Shown: positions 23,242 through 32,880, counted from the first letter of the stretch. The stretch: DNA of 64,000 nt from CAVUBL01 sp963739795 (GCA_963739795.1 CAVUBL010000015.1:372001-436000), one strand, 5' to 3'. The notes: a model not told the origin generated them from the letters alone. Numbers and translations are program-made.

Positions 23242-25581
23242 CTACGGCCCCGAGCCGGCGGCGGGAGCGGCGGCGGGCGCCTCCGCCTCGCCCGCGGTCG
23301 GGGTGGGCGTCCACGGGCCGAGGCCGGTCGCCGGCCAGTCCGTCTTGACCCCCAGGTAGTCGGCCACCATCCGGCTGACGCCGCGGATCTTGGGCATCCC
23401 CGGGATCCGGCCGACGGGTACGCCGGCACCGATGGCGATGAACATGGCCCGGGGGTCATGCTCCATGGCGGTCCGGATGCCGTGGTCCGACATGACCACC
23501 AGCAGGTCGTCGCCGTCGAGGGAGTGGTCGAGCTCCTCGAGCCGCCGGTCCATGTAGCGGTAGACGCGGTAGAGGGTCGCCCCGCCGTCGTCCTGGCCCG
23601 AGCGGCCGACCTCCCGGAACAGGCCGTGGGTCATCAGGTCGAGGGAGGCCACCCGCGCCGCCACGAAATCGGCCTTCGAGCCGGTGGAGATCTTCACCAG
23701 AGCGTCGAAGTCCGCGGCCATTTCCTCGAGCAGACCGCGGTGGACGTCGTCGACCTCGCCGATGAGCGCGTCCTCCTCCGGAGTGAGCTCCCGGGAGGCG
23801 CGGTAGCCACTGACCATCGACCGGTGGTCGCCCGGGCCCACCACCTCCGCCTGGCGGCCGAGCTGCATCGCGCCGAACGAGCGCAGCATGTTGACCGTCT
23901 CGTGGCCCGAGCGGGCCAGGGTCTCGAACAGGTTCTCCTGGGGCGGGACGATCCAGGAGAGGCCGCCGAACGGGTTGCGGCCGACGAAGTTCAGGCCCTG
24001 GATCTCGCCGCCGAGCTGGTAGAGCAGCTCGGAGAGGGAGCGCACTCCGTGCTTCGTGGGATGGAGCAGCTTGTCCATGGCGACGGCGGTGAAGGCGGGG
24101 ACGCTCTCCAGGATGGTGCGCCGCCCGCGGGCGACGGCCGAGTCGAAGAAGGGCATCTCCCGGCGCGCGCGGCCGTACTGGACGAAGCGCCAGTCGCCGC
24201 AGTCGAGGATCACCTCGAAGACCCGCGGGTGGCCGTCGGCCGGGCGCCGCACGCCGTCGAAGGGCGGCTGGGGCATCTCGGGGGGCCGGCGCTCCACATC
24301 CACCTTCACCGTGCGGCCCGGGGTCGCCCAGATGGTGCCGGAGCCCACCACGCGGTCGTCACCGTTCCGGAGCACCCAGTGGTGGGGCCAGGAGCCGACC
24401 GCCCGCGACACCCGGACGGTCCCCGCCGGCGGCACCGGCAGCCGCTGGTAGGGCGCGTCCTCCGGCTGGTCCGAGTCCGGCGAGATCCACAGGGTGTCGC
24501 CCTTGCGCCGGTCGGCGACGTGGAGATCGAGGCGCCCCCGCAGGTTCTCGAGCTTGTGCTCTCCCAGGGCCTCGAAGGTCGCCGACCGCAGGAGCTCCTC
24601 CCGGGTCAGGGGGTAAAGGTCGCCGAGCTTCTTGACGCCCTGGTCGTAGTACTCCAGGGCCTTCCGGTGCTCGCCCATCACCGCCAGAGTGCCGACCAGC
24701 CGAGCGTAGGCCCCCTTGAGGAGGCTGCGCTCGCGCAATTGGCTCTGGTCGGCCACCACCTGCTCGAGCATCTCGAGGACCGGGTGCTTGGGGTCCTCGA
24801 GCTCGCGGCTGCTCATCAGCAGGGCGTGAAACGCCCGGAGCTTGTAGGGGTCGCCCCCCGCCTTGCGCCAGGCGTCGAACGCGGCATCGAGGGCCTGGAC
24901 CTTTCCTGCGCCGGCCAGGACGCTGACATCGGTGTGGAACCAGTCCTCCCGCAAAGCCGGCGGAAAGGCGTCCGGAGTAGAGCCCAAGAGGTTCAGCGCC
25001 TCCGGCCACTGCTCCCGCGCCGAGTAGCGCTCGGCGATCCGCAGGCGAAGGGCCGGCGCCGCGGCGCCGGCCGTGTCGAGGCGGTGGGTCATCTCCTCGA
25101 GCACGGCCCCTTCGTCCTCGGTCCGGCTGCGCAAGACCAGTTCCTGGACCAGGAGGGTGTAGCTGTCGGGGTAGGCCTCGGCGCCCCGGTGGGCGAGCTC
25201 GACAGCGCCGGGCAGGTCGCCCCGCTTCTCGCGCGCGTCGGCCACCATGGCGGTGAGGAGCGCAGGCGGCAGCCAGTTCCCGGTCTCGGGGTTCGCCAGG
25301 AGACCTTCCACGAGGTTGGCGCACTCTTCGCGGCGATGGCTTTCCACCAGGGCCACGCAGCGGCACGAGGCCGCCTGGAGGCCGGCGGAGTCGGGCCCCA
25401 CCAGGCCCTTGCTGGCCGCCAGCGTCGCCGGCCAGTCCTGGCGCGCCATGGCGTCGCAGGTGCGCTGGGCCGCCCGCAACCTCTCGACCCGGCGCACGGC
25501 CCGCAGGCCCACGACGCCGGCCACCGCCAGCAGGACGACGAGGAGGCCCAGGCGGAGGGCCAGCTTGCGCCGCGGGCTCAT
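23242..25581 (-). CDS. membrane-anchored AlkP-fold (type I phosphodiesterase-like) protein with TPR-like N-terminal region
   Basis: The 779-residue protein has one N-terminal membrane segment (LALRLGLLVVLLAVAGVVGL). Residues about 35-330 are helical, TPR-like. The C-terminal half is alkaline-phosphatase-like: VFEVILDCGDWRFVQYGRAR carries the first metal-binding Asp, TAVAMDKLLHPTKHG the region after the nucleophile, and VVMSDHGIRTAMEHDPRAMF the distal metal DHG and His. Such proteins hydrolyse phosphate or phosphonate esters, or act as phosphotransferases. A Pro/Ala tail ends it. The start overlaps the upstream lipoprotein stop (ATGA), so both are one operon. Confidence 0.78.
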   Translation of the reverse strand: MSPRRKLALRLGLLVVLLAVAGVVGLRAVRRVERLRAAQRTCDAMARQDWPATLAASKGLVGPDSAGLQAASCRCVALVESHRREECANLVEGLLANPETGNWLPPALLTAMVADAREKRGDLPGAVELAHRGAEAYPDSYTLLVQELVLRSRTEDEGAVLEEMTHRLDTAGAAAPALRLRIAERYSAREQWPEALNLLGSTPDAFPPALREDWFHTDVSVLAGAGKVQALDAAFDAWRKAGGDPYKLRAFHALLMSSRELEDPKHPVLEMLEQVVADQSQLRERSLLKGAYARLVGTLAVMGEHRKALEYYDQGVKKLGDLYPLTREELLRSATFEALGEHKLENLRGRLDLHVADRRKGDTLWISPDSDQPEDAPYQRLPVPPAGTVRVSRAVGSWPHHWVLRNGDDRVVGSGTIWATPGRTVKVDVERRPPEMPQPPFDGVRRPADGHPRVFEVILDCGDWRFVQYGRARREMPFFDSAVARGRRTILESVPAFTAVAMDKLLHPTKHGVRSLSELLYQLGGEIQGLNFVGRNPFGGLSWIVPPQENLFETLARSGHETVNMLRSFGAMQLGRQAEVVGPGDHRSMVSGYRASRELTPEEDALIGEVDDVHRGLLEEMAADFDALVKISTGSKADFVAARVASLDLMTHGLFREVGRSGQDDGGATLYRVYRYMDRRLEELDHSLDGDDLLVVMSDHGIRTAMEHDPRAMFIAIGAGVPVGRIPGMPKIRGVSRMVADYLGVKTDWPATGLGPWTPTPTAGEAEAPAAAPAAGSGP

Positions 25582-26801
25582 CGGGACTCGAGCTCCGCCG
25601 TGAACTGGAACCGCTCCTGGCCTCGCCGGCCGTGGATCACGAGGCGGCGCCAGGGGTAGTACTTCGGCCCCAGGGAAACCTTGGAGCCCGACGAGCGGGC
25701 GAGGATCGAGTCGGCGTTGGGCAGCCGATCGAAGAACACGCTCAGCCGGCTGTCGCCCTCGCCCGGCGCCGCGGCGTCCTGCCCGCCGGCGGCCGGGTTC
25801 GCCGGAGCCGGGTTCGCCGCCACCCGGCTGCCCGCTCGGCTCGCCACCGGCCCGCCATCGCCGACCACGGCCGCCGTGGCCCGCTCCAGGCTCTTGGGGT
25901 TCCAGCCGATGAGCAGGGCCTTGTCCGTGGCCACGTAGCACGGCGCCAGGTCCGGCATGACGTTCAGATTGGTCAGGCAGGCCCCGTCCCAGCCGCCGAG
26001 GTGGAAGGGGCTCCGGCGCAGCGGCCAGGACGACTGGAGGTCCTTCAGGAACTTCTCCATCACGCTCACCGCCTGGCGGCGGTCCCGGATGTCGACGGCC
26101 AGGGCCATGGGCGGGATCACGTCGCCCTCGTCCGGCGTATAGACGGCGAGCTCCCAGACCCCCGCCAGGGTGGTGCCCTCGAACAGGTCGCTCTGGAGCC
26201 GGTAGAGGCGGGCGCCCCAACCCTTGCCCTGGATGAAACGGGCGAGGTCGAGCCCCCCGTCCGGACGCAGGCGCACGTGGACCAGGGCGTCGCCGGTGGC
26301 GAGCTGGTTCGGGCCCGCCGGATCGGCCGACGGCAGGAGCAGGCTCAGGGCGCTCGACTCTTCGGGATCGGAGAGCTCCCCGTCGAAGGCCACCGAGCCG
26401 TCGGCGCCCTGCCGGCCCCGCACCAGGAACCAGTCCTCGTCCGAGGCGACCTGGGCGAGGACCCAGTCGGCGTCGCCGGCGGCGGCCTCCGCCTCCCCTG
26501 CCAGGGGCGAGCCGTCGCAGCGCACCGCGGCGGGCAGGTCACAAGGCGCGCCGGCCGGGCAGTGGGCGACGAAGCGCCGGCAGCCGTCCAGGCGTTTCTC
26601 GAGGCGGCCGGCCTGGCGCGCGAGCCGGGTGTCGGTGAGCTGCTCGAGGCGCTGCAGGAGGGGGACGAGGCGCTGGGCGTCGCCCGCGAAGGTGATCCCG
26701 GCGGGAAGTGGCGCCCCGGACCGCGGGCCGCACGATCCGGCCGCCGCGAGGACCAGGAGGGCGAGGAGGAGACCGGCCGGCTGTCGGGAGGAGTGCTTCA
26801 T
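25578..26801 (-). CDS. lipoprotein of unknown function
   Basis: From the ATG at 26801 the protein has 407 residues, with a lipobox (LLALLVLAAAGSC). The body has mixed alpha/beta character, e.g. DADWVLAQVASDEDWFLVRG, ALVHVRLRPDGGLDLARFIQ and CYVATDKALLIGWNPKSLER, plus an Ala/Pro/Gly-rich linker near residue 330. No family is recognised. Tight coupling with the AlkP-fold gene suggests a joint envelope role. Longer in-frame starts upstream lack a signal peptide and are rejected. Confidence 0.7.
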   Translation of the reverse strand: MKHSSRQPAGLLLALLVLAAAGSCGPRSGAPLPAGITFAGDAQRLVPLLQRLEQLTDTRLARQAGRLEKRLDGCRRFVAHCPAGAPCDLPAAVRCDGSPLAGEAEAAAGDADWVLAQVASDEDWFLVRGRQGADGSVAFDGELSDPEESSALSLLLPSADPAGPNQLATGDALVHVRLRPDGGLDLARFIQGKGWGARLYRLQSDLFEGTTLAGVWELAVYTPDEGDVIPPMALAVDIRDRRQAVSVMEKFLKDLQSSWPLRRSPFHLGGWDGACLTNLNVMPDLAPCYVATDKALLIGWNPKSLERATAAVVGDGGPVASRAGSRVAANPAPANPAAGGQDAAAPGEGDSRLSVFFDRLPNADSILARSSGSKVSLGPKYYPWRRLVIHGRRGQERFQFTAELESR

Positions 26802-26880
26802 GCTGAACGGACCGTCCCCACGAAGCGATGAGTCTACCAGCCCGGACGAGCCGGCCGCTGGCCGGGAGACGCCATAGGGC

Positions 26881-28644
26881 TCAGGGGTAGATCTCGAGCT
26901 CCCTGCCGGGAGGCGGTGATTCGATCCTCTCGGTTCCACCCTTGCTCCCCCGCGGCCAGGCCACCTCCACCGCTCGCACCCGCTCGTCCGGCGGCACGGC
27001 GAAGACCACCTCTTTGTCGCTCGAGGACTGGTAGCTGTCGCCGGCGGTGATCCACCGGGTCCGCCGGATCTCGGCGCCGGCTCCCACGCCCTTCGCGCCC
27101 TTCGAGGTGACCAGGGTCACGCGGGCGCCGATCGCCTCCCGGTCGGCGCCCACCCCGTGCAGCCTCACGGTGAGCCCACCGCCTGCCAGCCCCGGCAGGT
27201 CGCTCTTCAGGAGCTGGAGCGGCCCGTCGTTGTTGAGCAGCGCCAGGTCCGGGTCACCGTCCCGGTCGAAGTCGGCCTGGGCCAGCCCGCGGCCCACGTG
27301 GGGGCTGCGCTCGAGGACCGGGCAGCGCAGCTCGCGGAAGTGCCCGTGGCCGTCGCCCAGGAGGATCAGGTCCCGCTGGGCGAAGGCGGTATCGGGCCGG
27401 CGCGGTCGCTCGTAGATGTGTCCGTTGGTGGTGTAGACGTCCAGGTCGCCGTCGCCGTCGAGGTCGGCGGTGATCATGCCGAATCCCAGGAGGTTGAACG
27501 ACGGCACGCCGAAGCCGCTCGGGGCAGAGCGGTCGGCGAACTGGAGGCCGCCGAGGTTCTCGTAGTAGCTGTTGGTCTCGACGTCGAAGTTGGTCACCGC
27601 GAGGTCGGGATCGCCGTCCCCGTCGAAGTCGGCCGCCACCACTCCCATCCCCGCCTCGGGCTTGCCGTTCATGTTGACGGCGGTGCCCGAGAGCAGCGAG
27701 AGGTCCTCGAACGTGCCGTCGCCCCGGTTCTCGAACAGAAAGTTCAGGGTCTCGTCGTTGGCCACGTAGAGGTCCGGGTCGCCGTCGCCGTCGAGGTCGG
27801 TGAACAGCACGCCGAGGCCCCGCCCGGCGGCGCCCGCGAGGCCGGCGGCGGCGGTCGCGTCCTCGAAGGTCCCGTCCCCCCGGTTCTTGTAGAAACGGTC
27901 GGTGGCGCCGTCGAACATGGCCGGGTCGCAGTAGCGCGCCGCTCCGGTCGCCTGGTCGCGGCAGAAGAGATTCTGGCCCGGCGGATAGACCACGTAGCGG
28001 CTCACGTAGAGGTCCAGGTCGCCGTCCCCGTCGGCGTCGGCGAAGGCGGCCGACGAGCTCCAGCCGTCGAGGCCCAGCCCGGCGGCGGAGGTCGCGTTCT
28101 CGAAAGTCCCGTCCCCCCGGTTGCGGTAGAAGACGTCCGGACCGTAGTTGGTGACGTAGAGGTCCGGGTACCCGTCGCCGTCGACGTCGGCCGCGGTCAC
28201 CCCCTGACCGTAGCCCCGGTCGCCGACGCCGGCCGTTTCGGTCACGTCCTCGAAGCGGATCGCGCCTTCGGCGCCCTGACGGGGATCAGGCCCGAGATTT
28301 CGGTACAGGTGGTTGGCGGAGCGCTCGCCGCCGTCGGGGGGGAAGTGGCCGGACTGGACCACGTAGAGGTCCTCCCAGCCGTCGCCGTCGTAGTCGAGCC
28401 AGGCGACCCCGGCTCCCATGGTCTCGGCCAGGTGCCGCTCCGGGGAGGTGCCCCGGTCGTGGACGAAGTCGAGGCCCACGCTGTGGGCGACGTCCCGCAG
28501 GCGGCAGGCCGGGGAGGTGGCCGGATCGGGCGCCGGGCCCGCGGCGGCGAGAGCGGCTGCCGCCCAGAGGGCGGCCGAGAGGGCGATCCCGGCCGCGCGG
28601 GCCCGGATCGTAGCGGGCGCGCCGGGGCGCCCCCCGCCGCTCAA
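26881..28644 (-). CDS. CRTAC1-type FG-GAP/VCBS repeat protein with ASPIC/UnbV C-terminus
   Basis: I place the start at a TTG (28644) whose TTGA overlaps the stop of the upstream TPR gene, giving 587 residues with a signal peptide. The body has at least seven DxDGDGxxDLYV calcium-binding repeats (for example AWLDYDGDGWEDLYV, AADVDGDGYPDLYVTNYG, TDLDGDGDPDLYVANDET). The last 110 residues (LTVRLHGVGADREAIGARVT and WITAGDSYQSSSDKEVVFAV) form the ASPIC/UnbV domain. Such proteins are exported beta-propellers. The exact start is uncertain. Confidence 0.85.
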   Translation of the reverse strand: MSGGGRPGAPATIRARAAGIALSAALWAAAALAAAGPAPDPATSPACRLRDVAHSVGLDFVHDRGTSPERHLAETMGAGVAWLDYDGDGWEDLYVVQSGHFPPDGGERSANHLYRNLGPDPRQGAEGAIRFEDVTETAGVGDRGYGQGVTAADVDGDGYPDLYVTNYGPDVFYRNRGDGTFENATSAAGLGLDGWSSSAAFADADGDGDLDLYVSRYVVYPPGQNLFCRDQATGAARYCDPAMFDGATDRFYKNRGDGTFEDATAAAGLAGAAGRGLGVLFTDLDGDGDPDLYVANDETLNFLFENRGDGTFEDLSLLSGTAVNMNGKPEAGMGVVAADFDGDGDPDLAVTNFDVETNSYYENLGGLQFADRSAPSGFGVPSFNLLGFGMITADLDGDGDLDVYTTNGHIYERPRRPDTAFAQRDLILLGDGHGHFRELRCPVLERSPHVGRGLAQADFDRDGDPDLALLNNDGPLQLLKSDLPGLAGGGLTVRLHGVGADREAIGARVTLVTSKGAKGVGAGAEIRRTRWITAGDSYQSSSDKEVVFAVPPDERVRAVEVAWPRGSKGGTERIESPPPGRELEIYP

Positions 28645-29669
28645 CCGCCCCCTCCGTCCGGGCCGGACGGCCCGGGCGGCCGAGACGAGCCCTGCGCCGC
28701 GAGGCGCTCCTGGGCGAGGATCCGGCGCAGGTCCTGGCGGTCGGGAGCGAGGGAGACGGCGCGTTCGAGGGCCTCGACGGCGCCGGCGTGGTGGCCCTGG
28801 ACGGCCCGCGCGCGAGCCAGGCCGAGGAGGGGCTCGATGCCCGGATCGAGGGCGGCGAAGACCTTCTCGGCGGCCTGGGGGTCGCCGGAGGTCAGGAGGT
28901 GCCAGCCGCGGTCGAGCTCGGTCTGCTGCCGGAGGACCCGAGCCGTACGCTCCTGGTCCGCGGCGTAGAGCTTCCGGTAGACCTCGAGCTCCTTCGCCGC
29001 CTCGTCCTTCTGCCCCGCGCCGGCGAGGGCCCGGGCGAGGCCCCAGCAGGCGTACTGGCTGCCGGGGGCGAGCTCCACCGCCTTCCGGAAGACCGGGATC
29101 GCCTCTTGGGCTCGCCCGGCCCCGGCCAGGGCGCGCCCCAGGTCGAGGTTGGCGTCGGGGGCCCGGGGATCGAGCTCGGCGGCGCGCCGGAGGGGCGCGA
29201 TCGCGTCCTCGGCCTTGCCGGCGAACAGGAGGAGGCGTCCGAGCTGGTGCGCGGCCAGGAACTCGGCCGGCGTGCCGCGGGCGGCCTGGGCAGCCTGCCG
29301 GAAGGGCGCTTCCGCCGCCGCGACGTCGCCGCTCTCCCAGAGCGCCGAGCCATAGAAGAGGAGGGTCCGGACGTCGGTGGCGCCCAGCTCCACCGCACGC
29401 TTCAGGTGCTCGGAGGCGTCGTCGAATCGCTTGGCCAGGGCCAGGGACCGCCCGGCGAGGGCCTGGACCCGCGCCGAGTCGGGCTCGGCGGCGACCGCCC
29501 GGGTGGCAAGCTCCACCGCGCGGTCCGTGTCCCCGGCGGCCAGGGCGCGCTCGACGCCGGCGGCCAGCTCCGCGGTGGAGGGGGTGGCGGCCGGTTGGGC
29601 GCTCGCCGCAACGCTCAGCAGGAACCCGACGAGGAAGGCGACGGCCAGGGGCAAGGACGACTCCATCAC
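28641..29669 (-). CDS. secreted TPR-repeat protein
   Basis: The 342-residue protein has a signal peptide (LAVAFLVGFLLSVAASA) and about eight TPR units, e.g. AERALAAGDTDRAVELATRA-like repeats, DANLDLGRALAGAGRAQEAI and ACWGLARALAGAGQKDEAAK. TPR proteins are scaffolds. It is translationally coupled to the CRTAC1-type gene; that TPR/CRTAC1 pairing is common in Acidobacteriota-like genomes and suggests an envelope complex. Ends in a Gly/Pro-rich tail. Confidence 0.86.
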   Translation of the reverse strand: MMESSLPLAVAFLVGFLLSVAASAQPAATPSTAELAAGVERALAAGDTDRAVELATRAVAAEPDSARVQALAGRSLALAKRFDDASEHLKRAVELGATDVRTLLFYGSALWESGDVAAAEAPFRQAAQAARGTPAEFLAAHQLGRLLLFAGKAEDAIAPLRRAAELDPRAPDANLDLGRALAGAGRAQEAIPVFRKAVELAPGSQYACWGLARALAGAGQKDEAAKELEVYRKLYAADQERTARVLRQQTELDRGWHLLTSGDPQAAEKVFAALDPGIEPLLGLARARAVQGHHAGAVEALERAVSLAPDRQDLRRILAQERLAAQGSSRPPGPSGPDGGGG

Positions 29670-29750
29670 GACCCACCGAGCCTATCGCAGCCCAAGAGGG
29701 CAATTCCCTCGTCGGCTGTGGGGTCGCGAAATCGTCTCCAGCCCTCAGCC

Positions 29751-30854
29751 TCAGCCGAGGTGGTCCAACGCCAGCCCGAGACGAGCGAGCCCCTCCTCCA
29801 CCTCCGCCGTGTCGCCCCCAACACCGATCCGGAAGTGCTCCGGCGCCTCGAAAAAGCTCCCGGGGGTGACGCTGGTCTCGTAGCGCTCTCGCAGCACCCG
29901 GCACAGCTCGTCGACCCGGCCGCTCCGGAGGCGGGGGAAGACGATCGTGCCCGCCTCGGGCCAGACCGTCTCGAGCTCCGGCCGCGAGGCCAGAAAGCGG
30001 GCCAGGTGGGCCCGGTTGCGGTCGAGACGCTCGCGCGCCGCGGCGGCGATCTCCTCCAGGTGGTCGAAGGCGAGCACCGAGAGGCTCTCGGCCGGGTGGG
30101 CGGCGTTGGCACCGAAGAGGTCGTCCAGGCGCCACATGCGGTGGGCGAGCGGCGACGGCGCGAGGATCCAGCCGCAGCGCAACCCCGAGAGCCCGTAAGC
30201 CTTGGTCAGGCTGGCGGTGGCGACCACCTCCTGGCCCGAATGCACCGCCGAGCGGGCTTCGGGGTCGAAGCAGGCCTCCAGGTAGACCTCGTCCACCAGG
30301 ACCCTGGCGCCGCGCTCCCGAGCGATCTCGGCCACCTGCCGGAGGGTCGCGTCCGGGGCCCGCACGCCGCTCGGGTTGTGGAGGCTGGTCAGCACCACCA
30401 GCCGGGTCGCCGGGGTCATGGCCTCCTCCACCGCCGCGGGGTCGATCCGGAACTCCTCCTCGGGCCGCCGGTCGAAGCGCCGGACGGTCGCCCCCAGGTA
30501 GCGGGCGACGTCGAGGAGGAGGCCGTAGGTGGGGCGCTCCACGAGCACCTCGTCGCCGGGATCGAGGAGGGTGGCCATGGCCAGATGATTGGCCATGGAG
30601 GTGCCGGTGGCGGTGACCACGCACTCGGGCGCCACACCGTACCGGGCCGCCAGGCGCTCGCAGAGCGGCCGGTGGCCGTAGCCGGCCGCCCGGTTGAGCT
30701 CCACGTCGTCGAGGGTCGCCGGCAGGCTCGCCAGGGACAGGCTCGCCATGCCGCTCGAGGCCAGGTCGAAGCGCGCATGGGCGTGGAGCTTCGCCCACTC
30801 CATATAGGCCGATTGGCGAGGGTCCGGCGGGCCGCCTCGTCCCGGCGCGCTCAT
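29751..30854 (-). CDS. class I/II PLP-dependent aminotransferase
   Basis: The 367-residue protein has the fold-type I signature: VVTATGTSMANHLAMATLLD, LTSLHNPSGV, VLVDEVYLEACF, and the PLP lysine in SLTKAYGLSGLRCGWI. The final RIGVGGD carries the substrate-carboxylate Arg. It lacks the full aspartate-aminotransferase spacing and is closer to small class I enzymes that act on aromatic or unknown amino acids. The ATG overlaps the permease stop (ATGA), so substrate uptake and transamination are likely linked. Confidence 0.87.
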   Translation of the reverse strand: MSAPGRGGPPDPRQSAYMEWAKLHAHARFDLASSGMASLSLASLPATLDDVELNRAAGYGHRPLCERLAARYGVAPECVVTATGTSMANHLAMATLLDPGDEVLVERPTYGLLLDVARYLGATVRRFDRRPEEEFRIDPAAVEEAMTPATRLVVLTSLHNPSGVRAPDATLRQVAEIARERGARVLVDEVYLEACFDPEARSAVHSGQEVVATASLTKAYGLSGLRCGWILAPSPLAHRMWRLDDLFGANAAHPAESLSVLAFDHLEEIAAAARERLDRNRAHLARFLASRPELETVWPEAGTIVFPRLRSGRVDELCRVLRERYETSVTPGSFFEAPEHFRIGVGGDTAEVEEGLARLGLALDHLG

Positions 30855-32224
30855 CGGCCGCCCGCCCGCCGGGCGGGGCCCGAGCGCCGCCAGAGGAAGT
30901 AAACGGGGACGCCCGCCGCCAGGATGCCCATCCCGATGCCGGAGTTCTCCGGGTAGCGCACCAGGGTACTGCCCACCACCAGCCAGCAGGCGGCAACGAA
31001 GAGGAGGGTGGTCACCGGATGGCCGGGCACCCGGGCGAGGACGCCGGAGCCGGCTTCCGGAGCCGGCCGCCGCCGCAGGGCGAACAGGCAGGTGGCGGTG
31101 AGGCCGAAGAAAAGGAAGTCCATGGCGACCACGTAGCCGAGGATCTGATCGTAGCGTCCCGACAGGGCGATGACCACCGCCGTGGCCGCCTGGAGGAGGA
31201 TCGCCACGGTGGGAACCCCGCGCCGGGGATCGAGCCAGCCGACGGAGCGGAAGAACACCCCGTCGCGGGCCATGGCGAAGTAGACGCGGGGAGCGGTGAG
31301 GACCGACTGGCTGAGAAAGCCCAGGGTCGAGAGGGCGATGCCGGCGGCGATCCAGCGGCCTCCCGAGGCGCCGAAGGCGCGCTCCATGACCGCCGAGGCC
31401 GGCGTGGTCGTGGCGGCGAGGCCGGCGGGACCGAGGACCGCGACGCAGACGGCGTTGACCCCCAGATAGAGGAGGACCACGCCGATCACGCCCGCGACCA
31501 AGGCCCGCGGCAGGTTGCGGCGCGGCTCCCGGACCTCCTCCGCGACGAAGTTGGCCGTCTGCCAGCCGCCGTAAGCGAAGAGCACCGGCACCATGGCGGC
31601 GCCGAAGGCCGTCAGGGGGCCTCGGTGGGAGGCCGGAGCCGACGCGGAGACGGAGGCGTCCGGAGGCGGAACGGCGCCGCGCAGCAGGAACCAGGCGCCG
31701 CCGCCGATCAGGACCAGGAGGGCGAGGATCTTAAGCACCATCAGGCCGCTCTGGACCGAGCTGCCGGCCCGCACCCCGACGCAGTTGATCGCCGCCAGGC
31801 CGACGAGGGCGGCGATCGCCAGCGTCGGGGGCGAGAGCGGCAGACCGGTGAGCTCGAGGGCGTAGGCTGCGAAGGTCACGGCCACCGCGGCCATGCCTCC
31901 GGTCTGGATCACCAGCAGGAGGACCCAACCGTACAGGAAGGCAACCAGGGGGTGGTAGGCCTCCCGGAGGTACGCGTACTGCCCGCCCGCCGCCGGCAGC
32001 AGGGCCGCCAGCTCGGCGTAGACGAAGGCGCCCGCCAGGGCGATCAGCCCGCCCACCGCCCAGGCCCCGAGGATCAGGGCCGGCGTGTGGACCTCCCGGG
32101 CGACCACGTAGGGGTTGATGAAGATGCCGGCGCCGACGATGCCGCCCATGACGAGCATGGTGGCGTCGAAGGGACCGACGCCCCGGACGAGATCGCCCGC
32201 CCCACCCTTCCCGGAGTTGGTCAT
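30851..32224 (-). CDS. APC-family amino acid permease
   Basis: The 457-residue protein has about 12 membrane segments. Motif VMGGIVGAGIFINPYVVARE is the APC TM1 GxG motif; AAGGQYAYLREAYHPLVAFL matches the conserved loop after TM2-3; FAYGGWQTANFVAEEVREPR is the TM6 motif. These transporters import amino acids by antiport or proton symport. I prefer the ATG at 32224 over an in-frame GTG 24 bases upstream. It is the first gene of a two-gene operon with the aminotransferase. Confidence 0.9.
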   Translation of the reverse strand: MTNSGKGGAGDLVRGVGPFDATMLVMGGIVGAGIFINPYVVAREVHTPALILGAWAVGGLIALAGAFVYAELAALLPAAGGQYAYLREAYHPLVAFLYGWVLLLVIQTGGMAAVAVTFAAYALELTGLPLSPPTLAIAALVGLAAINCVGVRAGSSVQSGLMVLKILALLVLIGGGAWFLLRGAVPPPDASVSASAPASHRGPLTAFGAAMVPVLFAYGGWQTANFVAEEVREPRRNLPRALVAGVIGVVLLYLGVNAVCVAVLGPAGLAATTTPASAVMERAFGASGGRWIAAGIALSTLGFLSQSVLTAPRVYFAMARDGVFFRSVGWLDPRRGVPTVAILLQAATAVVIALSGRYDQILGYVVAMDFLFFGLTATCLFALRRRPAPEAGSGVLARVPGHPVTTLLFVAACWLVVGSTLVRYPENSGIGMGILAAGVPVYFLWRRSGPARRAGGR

Positions 32225-32376
32225 CGAAGGGCAGATAGTATCTCTCACTGGTGGAACTCCGCCTCAAACCGGCGAGGTGTCTGAGAGATCTCCGGCATAG
32301 CGAGTCGCTGCTCCCCCACCCACGTCGAGCGATCAAGCCAACGTTCAGCGGAACGGCTACTCCAGGCCGCTGGATT

Positions 32377-32436
32377 CATCGGATGCCCCCCGCAACCCCT
32401 CGCTCCCCTTCCCACCCCACGGGGGGGAAGGAGACG
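32377..32436. repeat. 60-bp intergenic hairpin repeat, copy 1
   Basis: The stretch CATCGGATGCC...CGCAACCCCTCGCTCCCC...GGGGGGGAAGGAGACG is about 85% identical to 53948-54006. Its core TCCCCTTCCCACCCCACGGG followed by GGGGAAGGAG forms a hairpin. The 32225-32517 interval contains no gene. Confidence 0.7.
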
Positions 32437-32517
32437 CCCCCTCCCACCCTCTCTGCTTCCTGGACGCTCGGCGGATTCGTCGCGACTTCGCCGTCGCCAG
32501 GCGTCTTGTAGGTCGCG

Positions 32518-32880
32518 GTGAGCACCCGAAACCCATCCTGCACCCACCCCATCCCCCGCGACGAGGCGTTCGCGCGCATCTACCGAGTGGTCGCCGCCAT
32601 CCCGAGGGGCCGGGTGGCGACCTACGGCCAGGTGGCTCTCCTCGCCGGCCTGCCCCGCCGCGCCCGCCTGGTGGGCCGGGCCCTCGCCTCCTTGGGCGGC
32701 GAGTCGGACCTGCCCTGGCACCGGGTGATCAACGCCCAGGGCCGGATCAGCCCCCGCGACGCGCCCCCGGTGGAGCACATCCAGCTCCTGATGCTCGAGG
32801 ACGAGGGCGTGGAGGTCGACGCCCGGGGGCGGATCGACCTGGGCCGCTACCGCTGGGAGCCCGACGACGACCCGGCCTGA
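32518..32880 (+). CDS. alkyltransferase-like (ATL) DNA-binding protein
   Basis: The 120-residue protein matches the C-terminal domain of O6-alkylguanine-DNA alkyltransferase: FARIYRVVAAIPRGRVATYG, QVALLAGLPRRARLVGRALA and DLPWHRVINAQGRIS. The catalytic PCHR cysteine is replaced by Trp (PWHR), the hallmark of ATL proteins, which bind O6-alkylguanine without repairing it and flag it for nucleotide excision repair. The start is a GTG at 32518. Its 3' end overlaps the convergent hydrolase gene by 34 bp. Confidence 0.92.
   Translation: MSTRNPSCTHPIPRDEAFARIYRVVAAIPRGRVATYGQVALLAGLPRRARLVGRALASLGGESDLPWHRVINAQGRISPRDAPPVEHIQLLMLEDEGVEVDARGRIDLGRYRWEPDDDPA

Noticed and set aside
26881..30996. 1371-codon frame joining the CRTAC1 protein to upstream sequence
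   Set aside because: The upstream part is a shifted shadow of the TPR and aminotransferase genes.
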